From contig NZ_CP038145.1 of the NCBI RefSeq assembly GCF_004519515.1, positions 1,902,001 through 1,966,000 of the forward strand: a stretch of DNA of 64,000 bases. Reading direction: 5' to 3'. Made by a program: the position numbers and the translations under genes. The notes under the pieces were generated by a model. It did no database searches. It saw only the letters and a list, made by a program, of their open reading frames with translations, and had not been told where the DNA came from. Positions 43,052 through 53,286 of the stretch are shown here, piece after piece. This stretch comes from Actinobacillus indolicus (GTDB lineage: Bacteria; Pseudomonadota; Gammaproteobacteria; Enterobacterales; Pasteurellaceae). Each line of letters starts with the position of its first letter. Position 1 is the first letter of the stretch.

Positions 43052-43777
43052 ATGCCAACGTTGTATGCGGAGCATCTTGCAAAAAGTTATAAAAATCGAC
43101 AAGTGGTGAAAGATGTTAGCTTAAATGTCAAAGCAGGGGAGATTGTTGGTTTATTAGGCCCAAATGGTGCAGGTAAAACAACGACATTCTATATGGTTGT
43201 CGGGCTTGTTCGTCATGACCAAGGACGAATTTTGATTGATGATAAAGATATCAGTGTTTTGCCAATGCATGACCGAGCTAAACAAGGTATTGGCTATCTT
43301 CCTCAGGAAGCATCGATTTTTCGTCGTTTAAGTGTCTATGATAATTTGATGGCGGTATTGCAAATTCGTAAAGATTTAACGGATGCTGAGCGTAAAGCTC
43401 GAGCGAATGAACTCATTGCAGAATTTCATATCGAACATATTCGTGATAGCTTAGGACAATCTTTATCTGGCGGTGAGCGTCGTCGTGTTGAAATTGCTCG
43501 AGCATTAGCAGCCAACCCACAATTTATTTTATTAGATGAGCCTTTTGCGGGGGTCGATCCGATCTCTGTGATTGATATTAAAAAGATTATTGTAAACTTA
43601 AAAGAACGTGGATTAGGTGTATTGATTACCGATCATAATGTACGTGAAACCTTAGATGTGTGTGAACGGGCGTATATTGTGGGAAGTGGTCAAATGATTG
43701 CGAGTGGAACGCCAGAAGACGTATTGAATAACCCAGATGTAAAACGTGTCTATCTTGGCGACCAGTTTAAACTTTAA
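43052..43777 (+). CDS. lptB: LPS export ABC ATPase LptB
   Basis: A 241-residue ATPase with Walker [10 protein letters not shown], signature [10 protein letters not shown], Walker [14 protein letters not shown] and the H-loop TDHNV. As an LptB2 dimer with LptF and LptG it powers LPS extraction from the inner membrane. E. coli has rpoN and hpf next; here an uptake-signal dyad and ptsN follow directly. Confidence 0.96.
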   Translation: MPTLYAEHLAKSYKNRQVVKDVSLNVKAGEIVGLLGPNGAGKTTTFYMVVGLVRHDQGRILIDDKDISVLPMHDRAKQGIGYLPQEASIFRRLSVYDNLMAVLQIRKDLTDAERKARANELIAEFHIEHIRDSLGQSLSGGERRRVEIARALAANPQFILLDEPFAGVDPISVIDIKKIIVNLKERGLGVLITDHNVRETLDVCERAYIVGSGQMIASGTPEDVLNNPDVKRVYLGDQFKL

Positions 43778-43782
43778 TATAA

Positions 43783-43826
43783 CAAGCGGTGAGATTTGTA
43801 ATATTTTTTGCAAATCTCACCGCTTG
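43783..43826. repeat. Uptake-signal dyad with 16-bp stem, lptB-ptsN gap
   Basis: CAAGCGGTGAGATTTG (43783-43798) and CAAATCTCACCGCTTG (43811-43826) are exact complements around a 12-base loop. No T-run follows, so it may be an RNA-stabilising or weak attenuating structure. It ends 8 bases before the ptsN ATG and could hide its ribosome site. Confidence 0.75.
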
Positions 43827-43834
43827 AATGTCCT

Positions 43835-44347
43835 ATGATGAAACTAACAACATTTTTATCCCCTGAAAATATTCATTACGGGGTCGAACTTTCAAGTAAA
43901 AAACGGGCTTTAGAGTTTATTGGAAAATTAGTGACGGAAAACTTAAATAGCCAATTCCCATGTGATAAAACGCAAGAATTTTGTCCGATTGATTGTTTTA
44001 CCAATTTATTTAAACGTGAAAAATTGGGGAGTACCGCAATTAATAATGGCGTGGCATTACCCCATGCAAGATTACCGAGTAATGACGTTATTCAATTAAA
44101 TGAACCTATTGCGATTTTTTTACAATTAGATACACCCATTGATTATGATGCGCAAGATCATAAAGAGGTTGATCTGATTTATGCGATATTATTTCCGGAA
44201 CAAACTTGTGAACAATATAAAGGCTGTTTACAAGAGATTGCACAACAATTAAGCGATAAAAATTTACTGAAACATTTACGTTCTGCAAATTCATCAGAAG
44301 AGATTTGGCAAATATTAACCTATTCGGATCAACATCATGTAAGTTGA
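43835..44347 (+). CDS. ptsN: Nitrogen-regulatory PTS enzyme IIA (EIIA-Ntr)
   Basis: A 170-residue EIIA protein. The phosphoryl-accepting histidine lies in [15 protein letters not shown]. The start [29 protein letters not shown] matches PtsN (seen in part); the open frame upstream runs through the uptake-signal dyad and was excluded. In the family it takes phosphate from EI-Ntr/NPr and regulates K+ transport and nitrogen or carbon responses. rpoN is missing beside it. It is followed by rapZ within 24 bases. Confidence 0.9.
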   Translation: MMKLTTFLSPENIHYGVELSSKKRALEFIGKLVTENLNSQFPCDKTQEFCPIDCFTNLFKREKLGSTAINNGVALPHARLPSNDVIQLNEPIAIFLQLDTPIDYDAQDHKEVDLIYAILFPEQTCEQYKGCLQEIAQQLSDKNLLKHLRSANSSEEIWQILTYSDQHHVS

Positions 44348-44370
44348 GCCAAGGGAATCAAGGGGAAAGT

Positions 44371-45234
44371 ATGGAATTAGTAATAATGAGTGGGCGCTCT
44401 GGTGCGGGTAAATCTGTGGCATTGAGAGCATTAGAAGACGTAGGCTATTATTGTGTAGATAATTTACCACTACCTTTAATTCCCCAACTTGCGGAGCATC
44501 TTGCAAAATCAGATCGCTCTGCCGTGGTAAGCCTTGATATTCGAAATCTTCCCGATAATCCCGAAGCCATAGAACAAGCATTGGCAGCTTTACCCACCGA
44601 TATTTCTACAAAATTAGTCTTTCTTGATTGTGGCAGAAAAACATTAGTTCGCCGTTATAGCGATTCTCGCCGTTTACATCCATTATCGACCCAAGATCTT
44701 TCCCTAGAAGGCGCGATTGATTTAGAAAATCGCTTACTTGAACCGTTATTTCAGCAAGCCAACTACATTATTGATACAACGCATTTATCTTCCCATGAGC
44801 TTGCTGAAAAATTAAGAGAACTGTTGCGTGGCTCTTCTGAAAAAGAGTTGAATATTGTCGTTGAATCTTTCGGTTTTAAATATGGTGTACCTGCGGATGC
44901 AGATTATGTCTTTGATGTTCGCTTTTTGCCAAATCCACATTGGAATCCTGAACTACGCCCAATGACAGGATTAGAACAGCCTGTTATTGATTTTTTAGAA
45001 AAACAGTCCGAAGTACATAATTTTATTTACCATACTCGTAATTATCTTGAAATGTGGTTACCTTTCTTGGAACAGAATAATCGTAGTTACTTAACAATCG
45101 CGATTGGTTGTACTGGAGGAAAGCATCGTTCAGTCTTTATTGCAGAGCAGTTAGCCCAATATTTTATCGGACGGGGCAAGAAAGTTCAGGTTCGTCATCG
45201 TAGTTTAGAAAAACATCATAATAAGAAAGCCTAG
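44371..45234 (+). CDS. rapZ: RNase adapter RapZ
   Basis: A 287-residue protein (E. coli 284). The N-terminal P-loop is [16 protein letters not shown], and the C-terminal domain carries [10 protein letters not shown] and a basic end ([18 protein letters not shown]) for RNA binding. In E. coli it delivers the GlmZ sRNA to RNase E and so controls GlmS and amino-sugar supply for the envelope. ATG 44371 follows AGGGGAAAG; the 22 codons open upstream overlap ptsN and are not used. Confidence 0.94.
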   Translation: MELVIMSGRSGAGKSVALRALEDVGYYCVDNLPLPLIPQLAEHLAKSDRSAVVSLDIRNLPDNPEAIEQALAALPTDISTKLVFLDCGRKTLVRRYSDSRRLHPLSTQDLSLEGAIDLENRLLEPLFQQANYIIDTTHLSSHELAEKLRELLRGSSEKELNIVVESFGFKYGVPADADYVFDVRFLPNPHWNPELRPMTGLEQPVIDFLEKQSEVHNFIYHTRNYLEMWLPFLEQNNRSYLTIAIGCTGGKHRSVFIAEQLAQYFIGRGKKVQVRHRSLEKHHNKKA

Positions 45235-45236
45235 AT

Positions 45237-46418
45237 ATGAAAACAGCAGATTTGATTATTGTTGGTGGTGGAATGGTTGGGATAGCGCTAGCAGGCTTGC
45301 TTGCCAATACCTCTTGCCAAATTAAAATTATCGAAAAAAATGCGCCTATACTCTCAGGTGAAATCAGTAATCGTGTGAGTGCAATTAATTTACGTAGTCA
45401 GCAAATGTTAGAAAAAGTGGGGGCTTGGCAGCTCATTCCTGAGCAATCATGTTCACCTTATGACCAGATGCTTGTTTGGGAAAAGGACAGTTTTGCAAAA
45501 ATTCATTTTGATAATCACGATTATGCAATAAAACAATTAGGACTAGAACAGCTTGGTTTTATTATTGAAAATCAGCATATTCAATATGCGTTATGGCAAA
45601 AAGTCAGCCAACAATCTAATGTAGAAATCATTTTAAGTACGCCGAAAACGCTAGGAGTGAGCGATAATGGTGTATTTTTAACCTTAGAAAATGGTGAAAT
45701 GTTATCTGCAAAATTGGTTGTTGGGGCAGATGGGGCAAACTCTTGGGTAAGACAGCAATCAAGAATCCCTTTAATTAGCCGAGATTATCAGCATACGGCA
45801 TTAGTCTGTAATGTAAAAACCGTAGAGTCGCACCAAAAAGTGGCAAGACAAATTTTTTCACCTGAAAGTATTTTAGCGTTTTTACCGTTAAGAGACGAAC
45901 ATCTTTGCTCTATCGTCTGGTCGTTACCACCAGAGCAAGCAAAACAGCTCGTTGAATGTGATGAAAAACAGTTTAATCAAGCATTAACCATCGCATTCGA
46001 CAATCAGCTTGGTTTATGTGAATTGCAAAGTTCACGCAATATCTATCCGCTTACAGCACGATACGCAAGAGACTTTGCACAATCAAGAATTGCATTAATT
46101 GGCGATGCAGCTCATACCATTCATCCTTTAGCTGGGCTTGGTGTGAATTTAGGCTTTGCGGATGCGATAACATTGGCAACGGAGCTTGAAACACTATTAT
46201 CCATAGGCAAAGATATTGGTGACTATCGTCATTTACGTCAATTTGAACGTGTGCGTAAGTTGGAAGCAGTCAAAGTATTAGCCGCAATGGAAGGTTTAAA
46301 ACAGCTATTTTCTGGCGATAATCCATTGAAAAAACTAGTTCGTGGTGTGGGACTAAGTTTAACGAATCAAAATGCCCTAGTGAAAAAATTTATTATTGAA
46401 CAAGCGATTGGGATTTAA
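45237..46418 (+). CDS. ubiI: UbiI/VisC-like FAD-dependent hydroxylase
   Basis: A 393-residue flavin monooxygenase collinear with E. coli UbiI (VisC). The FAD fold starts IVGGGMVGIALAG; VGADGANSWVR and GDAAHTIHPLAGLGVNLGFADA are the second and third conserved motifs. UbiI hydroxylates the ubiquinone ring at C5 using O2. It starts 2 bases after rapZ, extending the lptCAB-ptsN-rapZ transcript. Many Pasteurellaceae rely on (demethyl)menaquinone, so the presence of a close UbiI homologue implies either ubiquinone synthesis or a changed substrate. Confidence 0.85.
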   Translation: MKTADLIIVGGGMVGIALAGLLANTSCQIKIIEKNAPILSGEISNRVSAINLRSQQMLEKVGAWQLIPEQSCSPYDQMLVWEKDSFAKIHFDNHDYAIKQLGLEQLGFIIENQHIQYALWQKVSQQSNVEIILSTPKTLGVSDNGVFLTLENGEMLSAKLVVGADGANSWVRQQSRIPLISRDYQHTALVCNVKTVESHQKVARQIFSPESILAFLPLRDEHLCSIVWSLPPEQAKQLVECDEKQFNQALTIAFDNQLGLCELQSSRNIYPLTARYARDFAQSRIALIGDAAHTIHPLAGLGVNLGFADAITLATELETLLSIGKDIGDYRHLRQFERVRKLEAVKVLAAMEGLKQLFSGDNPLKKLVRGVGLSLTNQNALVKKFIIEQAIGI

Positions 46419-46419
46419 T

Positions 46420-46457
46420 TTGATTGTTTTTTATTCTATTGATTGTTTTTTATTTTA
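46420..46457 (+). repeat. Tandem 19-bp repeat, two copies
   Basis: TTGATTGTTTTTTATTCTA (46420-46438) is followed at once by TTGATTGTTTTTTATTTTA (46439-46457), one mismatch. It lies directly after the ubiI stop codon. No function is evident. Confidence 0.75.
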
Positions 46458-46507
46458 TTCAAGGGAACAAATTGATACACCCTAAGTCAAATGGCAGTAC
46501 AATAGCG

Positions 46508-46540
46508 AACCTTACAACGATTTTGTAAGGTTTATTTTCT
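46508..46540 (+). terminator. Terminator after the lptC-ubiI transcript
   Basis: AACCTTACAA (46508-46517) pairs with TTGTAAGGTT (46523-46532), followed by TATTTTCTT. Confidence 0.7.
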
Positions 46541-46568
46541 TAGTTTTTAGTATATTGAGGATTGTTCA

Positions 46569-47153
46569 ATGAACAAATTTACCAAAATTAGTGCAGCAGC
46601 ATTATTAACCGTTTTCTTAGCAGCATGTGATAAACCAGCTCCAGCAAAACCAGCTGAAGCACCAAAAGCAGAAGCAGCTGCTCAAGCGCCAGCAGCACCA
46701 AAAGCTGAAACTCCAGCGCCAGCAGCAGAAGCTCCGAAAGCAGATGCAGCACAAGCTCAAGGTGTTGAAGATTTCAAAAAATTAGTAGAATGGAATCAAG
46801 CTCAAGAGAAAGCATTAGCAAGCTCTCAAGCTGAGTTACAACAAACTTTAGCAACGCAAGATAAAGCAAAAATCGAAGAAGGCTTAAAAGCATTTACGAT
46901 TAAAGTTGCGGATGTATTAAAAAGTTTAGATGCTTTAGAGATTAAAAATGCAGATGTATTAGCATTTAAAGCAAAAACAAAAGAAACTTTAGAGTTATCA
47001 AATGATTTAATTGCAGAATCTGTAAAAGTGATGGCAAATCCAACACCAGAAGCTCAAAAATTAATTCAAGAGAAATCACAGAAGTTAATGGAAAGCGGTA
47101 ATGCATTACAAAAACTTCAGGCTGAATTACAACAAAAATTTGGTGGAAAATAA
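46569..47153 (+). CDS. Ala/Pro/Lys-rich lipoprotein
   Basis: A 194-residue lipoprotein with lipobox LAAC (Cys20). Residues 22-66 are a low-complexity linker of A, P, K and E (KPAEAPKAEAAAQAPAAPK type), likely spanning peptidoglycan. Residues 67-194 form a helical, Q/K/E-rich domain. Such linker-plus-helix lipoproteins are common and often immunogenic in Pasteurellaceae, but I do not recognise a named family. It lies between two terminators and is monocistronic. Confidence 0.8.
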   Translation: MNKFTKISAAALLTVFLAACDKPAPAKPAEAPKAEAAAQAPAAPKAETPAPAAEAPKADAAQAQGVEDFKKLVEWNQAQEKALASSQAELQQTLATQDKAKIEEGLKAFTIKVADVLKSLDALEIKNADVLAFKAKTKETLELSNDLIAESVKVMANPTPEAQKLIQEKSQKLMESGNALQKLQAELQQKFGGK

Positions 47154-47174
47154 TTTCTACCTTTGAAGATCGTC

Positions 47175-47203
47175 AAGCCAGCTTTGTGCTGGCTTTTTCT
47201 TTT
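47175..47203 (+). terminator. Terminator of the Ala-rich lipoprotein gene
   Basis: AAGCCAGC (47175-47182) pairs with GCTGGCTT (47188-47195), followed by TTTCTTTT. Confidence 0.85.
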
Positions 47204-47224
47204 GTAAAAGAATTGAAAGATCTT

Positions 47225-47233
47225 ACCGCTTGT
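47225..47233 (-). other. DNA uptake signal sequence
   Basis: ACCGCTTGT in the lipoprotein-yihI gap. Confidence 0.75.
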
Positions 47234-47316
47234 AGCATTTTGTCATTCCTGATTTTCTATTCTTTCGAGTTAGTGATACAATCCATCATTAAATTTTTAT
47301 TTATCAAAAACAGATT

Positions 47317-47892
47317 ATGAGTCGTCAAAAGAAAACCCGTCGAATTACCGACATTATGCCTGCAAGAAAGGCAGATAAACCCTTTGAGCAACCCAAAGCG
47401 AGACCTTCTAAAAATCGTAAACCTACTCGCTATGAATTAGATTTAGCTGCACGCGAAGAGAAAAAAAAGCGTAAGCATAAGGGTTTACCTTCAGGTTCTC
47501 GCTTAAACGAAGGCAATGAGCAGAAAAAAGTGCAAGAGAAGCAAATCAAAGATCCCCGTATTGGTAGCCGTAAAAAAGTGCCTTTAATGGTTGAGTTTGT
47601 AAATCAACCAGAGAAAGGTAAAACGATTAAACCTGTTCCAGTACCAATGGAAAAAACACGTCTTGCACCAGAAGTGGAATTAGAGCAGTTAGAAAATAAC
47701 GAATGTTTAAATCAATTATTAGATGATTTAGAAGCTGGCAAAACTTTATCTGCGGAAGATCAAAAATTTGTGGATGAATGTCTTGATCGTGTTCATGAAT
47801 TAATGACGGAATTAGGCATTGAAGATGAAGAAGATGATGCAGAAGCATTATTACGCCAGTTTGAAACTATGGATATAAACAAGTTCCGTTAA
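47317..47892 (+). CDS. yihI: YihI, activator of the GTPase Der
   Basis: A 191-residue protein with a Lys/Arg-rich, disordered N-terminal half ([17 protein letters not shown]) and an acidic helical C-terminal half ([31 protein letters not shown]). In E. coli YihI stimulates Der GTPase activity and tunes 50S assembly. It stands ahead of a DUF2489 gene and hemN, spacing 3 and 7 bases, so the three form an operon. Confidence 0.9.
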   Translation: MSRQKKTRRITDIMPARKADKPFEQPKARPSKNRKPTRYELDLAAREEKKKRKHKGLPSGSRLNEGNEQKKVQEKQIKDPRIGSRKKVPLMVEFVNQPEKGKTIKPVPVPMEKTRLAPEVELEQLENNECLNQLLDDLEAGKTLSAEDQKFVDECLDRVHELMTELGIEDEEDDAEALLRQFETMDINKFR

Positions 47893-47895
47893 TTT

Positions 47896-48345
47896 ATGTT
47901 GCGATTTTTCTTAATTATTTTAGCTATTCTTATTCTGCTTTCGATGGTGGGTTATGCATTTTCACTGTGGTGGAAATTACATCAGCAGAAAAAGCAGATA
48001 AAACAAGCAAAGATGACACGCTATCAATCGATCATTGAAAGTATTGATCTTATTGCAAGAGCCATGTTATCGGAACAGTGTGATTTGGCTGAAGGCGTAT
48101 TACGTTTGAAGCCTTTGCTAGATGTGCTAGGAAAAAAATTAAGTGCTTTTTCTGCGATGTGGGAACTCTACCAAGTGGTTGAAAATATGCCTATTTTGGA
48201 TGAGCGTAAAAACCTTAAACGTAATGAGCGTATGCGTTTAGATCTAGAAAGAGAAGCGAAAGAAGCAGAATTAGCAGAGCAAATCAAAGTAGAACTTCAG
48301 CAGTTATTAGATGAAGTTAACCAATTTAAACAAGAGTTGAAGTAG
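47896..48345 (+). CDS. DUF2489 membrane-anchored protein
   Basis: A 149-residue protein: one N-terminal membrane segment (residues 2-24), then a basic and coiled helical cytosolic domain (RSLQ-type helices, ending EREAKEAELAEQIKVELQQLLDE). The yihI-DUF2489-hemN order is common in gamma-proteobacteria. No activity is known for the family. Confidence 0.8.
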   Translation: MLRFFLIILAILILLSMVGYAFSLWWKLHQQKKQIKQAKMTRYQSIIESIDLIARAMLSEQCDLAEGVLRLKPLLDVLGKKLSAFSAMWELYQVVENMPILDERKNLKRNERMRLDLEREAKEAELAEQIKVELQQLLDEVNQFKQELK

Positions 48346-48352
48346 GTTTTTA

Positions 48353-49720
48353 ATGTCAGACATTATTTGGGATATCAATCTTATCCAAAAATATAATCAA
48401 TCCGGCCCGCGTTATACATCTTATCCAACGGCATTAGAATTTAATGAATCATATAATGATGATGATTTTAAAGTAGCTGCGGCACGATATCCAAATAAGC
48501 CGCTTTCATTATATGTGCATATCCCATTTTGCCATAAGCTATGTTATTTCTGTGCTTGTAATAAAATTATTACACGTCATCGGCATAAGGTTGATATTTA
48601 CCTTGATTATTTAGAAAAAGAGATTAAATATCGCGCTGATCTTTTTAAAGATCGTACCGTTACCCAAATTCACTGGGGTGGTGGCACACCAACCTATTTA
48701 GATGAAGATCAATCTTTGCGCTTAATGGCGATGTTGAGAAAACATTTCCATGTGAGTGATGATGCGGAGATCAGTATTGAAATGGATCCCCGTGAAATTG
48801 AGTTAGATATGTTAGATCATCTCCGTGCTATCGGGTTTAACCGCATTAGTATGGGGATCCAAGACTTCAATAAAGAAGTGCAAAAATTAGTGAATCGAGA
48901 ACAAGATGAAGCCTTTATTTTTGCACTAATGAAGCGTGCGAGAGAGTTAGGCTTTACGTCAACGAATATCGATCTGATCTACGGCTTGCCTAAGCAGACG
49001 GTTGAAAGCTTTATGTTTACCCTAGAACGTGTGATTGAGCTGAATCCTGATCGTATGAGTGTCTTTAATTATGCGCATTTGCCAAGTCGTTTTGCAGCTC
49101 AAATTAAAATTAAAGAAGAAATGCTACCCGCACCAGAAACGAAATTAGAGATCTTACAAAAGACGATCGAAACATTAGGTAATGAAGGTTATAAGTTTAT
49201 CGGCATGGATCACTTTGCTAAACCGAATGATGAATTAGCGATAGCCCAAGAAAAAAGCGAGTTACATCGTAATTTCCAAGGCTATACGACCCAAGAAGAT
49301 GCAGATTTATTAGGTTTAGGTGTTTCTGCTATCAGCCTTTTAGGTGATAGCTATGCTCAAAATCACAAAGAACTCAAGCAGTATTATGCAGAAGTGGAAA
49401 CCCGTGGTATTGCGTTACATAAAGGGTTAAGCATGACGAAAGACGATTGTTTACGTCGTGATGTGATTAAAGCCTTGATCTGTAATTTCAAATTATCTTA
49501 TCAAACATTTGAGCAAGCTTATCAAATTGATTTTAAACAGTATTTTACCGAAGATCTCAATTTACTTGCGCCATTAGCAAAAGATGGGTTACTTGAAATT
49601 GGTGATGAGGGAATTGTTGTATCGCCAAGAGGGCGTTTATTAATTCGTAATATTTGTATGTGTTTTGATGTTTATTCAAGACAACAAGCGAGAAGACAGC
49701 AATTTTCTCGAATTATCTAA
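48353..49720 (+). CDS. hemN: Oxygen-independent coproporphyrinogen III dehydrogenase
   Basis: A 455-residue radical-SAM enzyme that decarboxylates coproporphyrinogen III to protoporphyrinogen IX without oxygen. The [4Fe-4S] motif CxxxCxxC is in HKLCYFCACNKI, preceded by SLYVHIPFC. HWGGGTPTYL and MGIQDFNKEVQ are further family motifs, and the C-terminal HemN domain is complete. It is the last gene of the yihI operon. The presence of hemN and hemA in the window points to at least part of a haem-synthesis pathway. Confidence 0.95.
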   Translation: MSDIIWDINLIQKYNQSGPRYTSYPTALEFNESYNDDDFKVAAARYPNKPLSLYVHIPFCHKLCYFCACNKIITRHRHKVDIYLDYLEKEIKYRADLFKDRTVTQIHWGGGTPTYLDEDQSLRLMAMLRKHFHVSDDAEISIEMDPREIELDMLDHLRAIGFNRISMGIQDFNKEVQKLVNREQDEAFIFALMKRARELGFTSTNIDLIYGLPKQTVESFMFTLERVIELNPDRMSVFNYAHLPSRFAAQIKIKEEMLPAPETKLEILQKTIETLGNEGYKFIGMDHFAKPNDELAIAQEKSELHRNFQGYTTQEDADLLGLGVSAISLLGDSYAQNHKELKQYYAEVETRGIALHKGLSMTKDDCLRRDVIKALICNFKLSYQTFEQAYQIDFKQYFTEDLNLLAPLAKDGLLEIGDEGIVVSPRGRLLIRNICMCFDVYSRQQARRQQFSRII

Positions 49721-49745
49721 ATTTGTAAAATTTTACACAGATCTG

Positions 49746-49754
49746 ACCGCTTGT
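49746..49754 (-). other. DNA uptake signal sequence
   Basis: ACCGCTTGT in the hemN-lptD gap, preceded by the AT-rich half AAATTTTACACAGATCTG. Confidence 0.8.
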
Positions 49755-49834
49755 ATGATACAAATAGGCGGTAGCAGTGTAAAAGAGAACATTAACTGGC
49801 GTAAAGTGTACGCTATGAATAAATGGAAAAGAGT

Positions 49835-52168
49835 ATGAAACAACATCACTACAGTCTTATTTCCCTTGCCGTGATGAGTGCGTGTTACAGCCAATATGCG
49901 ATTGCTGATTTAAAATCACAATGTTTGTTAGGTGTACCACAGTTTCACGGTGAAGTTGTTCAGGGAGATCAAACACAGTTGCCTGTGTATATTGAAGCAG
50001 ATAGTGCGGTGATTAATCAGCCAACAGATGCAACCTATACTGGCGATGTCAGTGTAAAACAAGGTAATCGTTCTATTGTCGCGGATCAGGTTTATGTTGA
50101 GCAGCAAGATGGAAAAGCTCAAAATGTACGCTTAACAGGAAAATTTGATTATCGAGATAACCAGATTAATGCCACAGGTAATGATGCGACTATCAACCTT
50201 GTAAGCAATGAAGCTCAACTTGGCAATGCGGACTATCAGCTTGTTGGGCGACAAGGTAGAGGAACAGCGGAAGAGGTTTCTGCAAATAATGATACGCGTA
50301 TCATGAAAAATGCAAGTTTCACCTCTTGTCTGCCAAATGATGAGTCATGGTCAATCGAAGCGAATGAAATGATTCAACACGTTAAAGATGAATATGCAGA
50401 AATATGGCATGCTCGATTTAAAGTATTAGGTGTTCCTGTTTTCTATTCGCCTTATTTACAATTTCCAATCGGTGATCGTCGCCGAACAGGTCTATTAATG
50501 CCAAGTGCAGGCCATTCAAGCCGTGATGGTTATACTTATTCACAACCGTTTTATTGGAATATTGCACCTAACTTAGATGCTACGATTACACCAACATATT
50601 ATTCTAAACGTGGTTGGCAAATTAGCCCTGAGTTTCGTTACTTAACGGAACTAGGTGAAGGGAAAATTGCTGGAGAATATCTCAATAAAGATCGTTTATC
50701 AGATTGGACAGAAAAAAATAAATCGCGCCATCTCTTTTATTGGCAACATAATATGAGCTTTTTAAGCGATTGGCGTTTATCTGTGGATTATACCCATGTA
50801 AGTGATAAACGCTACTTTTCTGATTTTGACTCTGAATATGGAAATAGTACCGATGGATATGCCACACAACAATTTAAGTTAGGCTATTATCAACCTAATT
50901 ACAATATTTCTATTTCTGGTAAAAAATTCCAAACCTTTGATGATGCCGATATTGGACCTTATCGTGTACTACCAAAAATTGATTTTAACTATTATAAAGA
51001 TCAATTAGTGAAAAATGGTGATTTTAAATTCTTTGCTCAAGTTGCCCACTTTGACAACGATAGTAAGCTAATGCCAACCGCATGGCGTTTCCATGCTGAG
51101 CCAAGTTTAAACTTCCCGTTAGCAAATCGTTTTGGTAGCTTAAGTTTAGAAACTAAGCTTTATGCAACACATTACTTGCAGAAAAAAGGGAGTGGTGATG
51201 GTGCTGAAGATATTCAGCGTAATGTAACTCGAGTCTTGCCACAAATTAAGCTTGATTTTAAAACGATTCTAGAAGCAGATAAGCAAATTTTCAGTGGTTT
51301 TAGCCAAGTGTTAGAGCCGAGAATGCAATACCTTTATCGCCCATATAAAAACCAAGCGAATATTGGATCGCAATTACAATCTAGCTTAGGACTAGGTTAT
51401 GATTCAGCATTATTGCAACAAGATTATTATTCTTTATTTAATGATCGTCGTTACAGTGGTTTAGATAGAATTGCTTCTGCAAATCAAATCACCGTCGGTG
51501 GAACAACTCGATTCTTTAATGATAAAACAGGAGATGAAGTCTTTAACTTCAGTGCAGGACAGATTTATTATCTTTCTCCTTCAAAAATTGATGATAACTC
51601 GCTAAATAGTACGGCGAAACGTTCATCATCTTGGTCGTTAGAATCTAACTGGAAATTCCATCCTAAATGGAATTGGCACGGTAGCTATCAATATGATACA
51701 CGTTTAAATGAGACATCATTGGCTAATATGTCATTACAGTTTAAGCCAAAAGAGAATCACGTTATTCAGCTAAACTACCGCTATGCGAGTAAGAATTATA
51801 TTGACCAAAACTTGAGCACTAACCGTTATGGTCAAGATATTAAACAAATTGGCGGTGTTGCAGGTTGGGAATTAACGGATAAAGTGTCTGTTATGGTAAG
51901 TCATTATCATGATATGGCATTGAAGAAGCCTGTTGAGAGCCAATTGGGCATTACCTATAACACCTGTTGTTGGAGTGCGAATGTCTATACCGCACGTCGC
52001 TTAACTGCAACACCAACAGGTAAAAGTGACACCATTAATGACTTTTACTATGAGAACAAATTTGGGGTAAATTTTGAACTTCGATTTGGAACTAACTACA
52101 ATAGTGGTGTTTCTAGAATGCTGAAAAAAGGAAATATTCCTTATACTGAAGCGTTTAATATTAATTAA
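49835..52168 (+). CDS. lptD: LPS-assembly protein LptD
   Basis: A 777-residue outer-membrane barrel with a signal peptide (cleaved near AIA/D). The N-terminal jellyroll (to about residue 200) receives LPS from LptA; the rest is a large beta barrel that forms the LptD-LptE translocon. Four cysteines match the disulfide pattern of the E. coli protein: one near the mature N-terminus (KSQCLL), one in SFTSCLP and an adjacent pair (NTCCWS). ATG 49835 follows GGAAAAGAG; an ATG four codons upstream is less likely. Confidence 0.94.
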   Translation: MKQHHYSLISLAVMSACYSQYAIADLKSQCLLGVPQFHGEVVQGDQTQLPVYIEADSAVINQPTDATYTGDVSVKQGNRSIVADQVYVEQQDGKAQNVRLTGKFDYRDNQINATGNDATINLVSNEAQLGNADYQLVGRQGRGTAEEVSANNDTRIMKNASFTSCLPNDESWSIEANEMIQHVKDEYAEIWHARFKVLGVPVFYSPYLQFPIGDRRRTGLLMPSAGHSSRDGYTYSQPFYWNIAPNLDATITPTYYSKRGWQISPEFRYLTELGEGKIAGEYLNKDRLSDWTEKNKSRHLFYWQHNMSFLSDWRLSVDYTHVSDKRYFSDFDSEYGNSTDGYATQQFKLGYYQPNYNISISGKKFQTFDDADIGPYRVLPKIDFNYYKDQLVKNGDFKFFAQVAHFDNDSKLMPTAWRFHAEPSLNFPLANRFGSLSLETKLYATHYLQKKGSGDGAEDIQRNVTRVLPQIKLDFKTILEADKQIFSGFSQVLEPRMQYLYRPYKNQANIGSQLQSSLGLGYDSALLQQDYYSLFNDRRYSGLDRIASANQITVGGTTRFFNDKTGDEVFNFSAGQIYYLSPSKIDDNSLNSTAKRSSSWSLESNWKFHPKWNWHGSYQYDTRLNETSLANMSLQFKPKENHVIQLNYRYASKNYIDQNLSTNRYGQDIKQIGGVAGWELTDKVSVMVSHYHDMALKKPVESQLGITYNTCCWSANVYTARRLTATPTGKSDTINDFYYENKFGVNFELRFGTNYNSGVSRMLKKGNIPYTEAFNIN

Positions 52169-52176
52169 TAAAAAAC

Positions 52177-52205
52177 GGGCTATTTTTTACATAGCCCATT
52201 TTTTA
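52177..52205. terminator. Terminator between lptD and thrB (convergent)
   Basis: GGGCTAT (52177-52183) pairs with ATAGCCC (52191-52197), followed by ATTTTTTATT on the plus strand and preceded by an A-run, so it serves both genes. Confidence 0.8.
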
Positions 52206-53153
52206 TTATTTCAACTCTCTAGCTCCTTGATTATCTACCTTGCAAATATGAATAAAACCTTCATTGTTTTGTAGATAATCTTTTTCAAGATAAGCAACCA
52301 GTTTTTGAGCGTGTTCTAAATCTGGTGCAATTGCAAACATTGTCGGGCCTGAACCTGAAATACCCACAGCTAGCGCACCCAAATCTTTACAACCTTGTCG
52401 AACTTCAGCAAAGTTTGGCAGTAACGATTCACGATACGGCTCAGCAATGAGATCTTTCATCATCGTTGCTGCTAAAACATCTTGATGGGTATGGCAAGCA
52501 TGAATAAATGAACCCAAATAACGTGATTGTGCAATCATATCTTGACGGGTATAGCTTTTCGGTAAAATTGCTCGCGCCTCAGCCGTTGAAACTTCAATGC
52601 CCGGGTAAGCCAACACCCAATACCATTCATCAAAAAATGGGATTGGTTGGCAGATATTACCGAGAGATTGAGTCATCAGTTGCAAACCACCTAAATAGCA
52701 AGGTGCAACGTTATCGTAATGGATTGAGCCTGAAATTCTGCCTTCCAATTCGCCCATCATTTCCAACAATTCCATTTTTGAGAAGGGCTCATCGTGGAAT
52801 TTATTCAGCGCCACAAGTGCAGCCACAATCGAGCAAGCACTTGAGCCTAAGCCCGATCCAATCGGCATATTTTTCTCAAGAGTTAAGCGTAGATTTTTCA
52901 CCACACCACCACGCAATTTCAAGCGTTCGCTAAACAGCACATAAGCTTGATAGACGATATTTTTTTGCGGTTCTTTCGGCAGTTTACGCACAAAATAGCC
53001 GACACTTTCCAACTCAAATTGTTGATCGCACTCTTCAATTTGTACCACATCACCGAGTAATGAGCCGTCTATCGGCGAAATAGCTGTGCCAAGCGAGTCA
53101 AACCCGACACTTAAATTTGCACTGGAAGCTGGAGCATAAATTCGTAATGTCAT
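52206..53153 (-). CDS. thrB: Homoserine kinase
   Basis: A 315-residue GHMP kinase that phosphorylates homoserine for threonine synthesis. The ATP loop is [12 protein letters not shown], and [12 protein letters not shown] is the third GHMP motif. ATG 53153 follows AAGGA and gives [19 protein letters not shown]; upstream in-frame codons run into the repeat element and were rejected. It follows thrA after 133 bases, and no thrC follows: a terminator and lptD come next. Confidence 0.95.
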   Translation of the reverse strand: MTLRIYAPASSANLSVGFDSLGTAISPIDGSLLGDVVQIEECDQQFELESVGYFVRKLPKEPQKNIVYQAYVLFSERLKLRGGVVKNLRLTLEKNMPIGSGLGSSACSIVAALVALNKFHDEPFSKMELLEMMGELEGRISGSIHYDNVAPCYLGGLQLMTQSLGNICQPIPFFDEWYWVLAYPGIEVSTAEARAILPKSYTRQDMIAQSRYLGSFIHACHTHQDVLAATMMKDLIAEPYRESLLPNFAEVRQGCKDLGALAVGISGSGPTMFAIAPDLEHAQKLVAYLEKDYLQNNEGFIHICKVDNQGARELK

Positions 53154-53195
53154 TTTTTTCCTTAGTTTATATGGGATTAGACATACATAGATTTT

Positions 53196-53269
53196 CGTAG
53201 GGGTGGGGTTTATCCCCACCCGAAATCGTATCTACACATTAACGGGCGGGCATAAAGCCCGCCCCTACA
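53196..53269. repeat. REP-doublet (BIME-like) element between thrA and thrB
   Basis: Two inverted arms (53196-53222 and 53243-53269) each begin at the outer end with (C/T)GTAGGGG and each folds on itself: GGGTGGGG..CCCCACCC and GGGCGGGC..GCCCGCCC. The differences between arms fall at paired positions and preserve both stems. The architecture and the TGTAGGG termini match the element at 5094-5183. Confidence 0.65.
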
Positions 53270-53286
53270 AAAGTATTAATAATCTT

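Noticed and set aside
46420..46457. Tandem 19-bp repeat as a phase-variable microsatellite
   Set aside because: Only two imperfect copies, located after a stop codon, so switching of a gene is unlikely.
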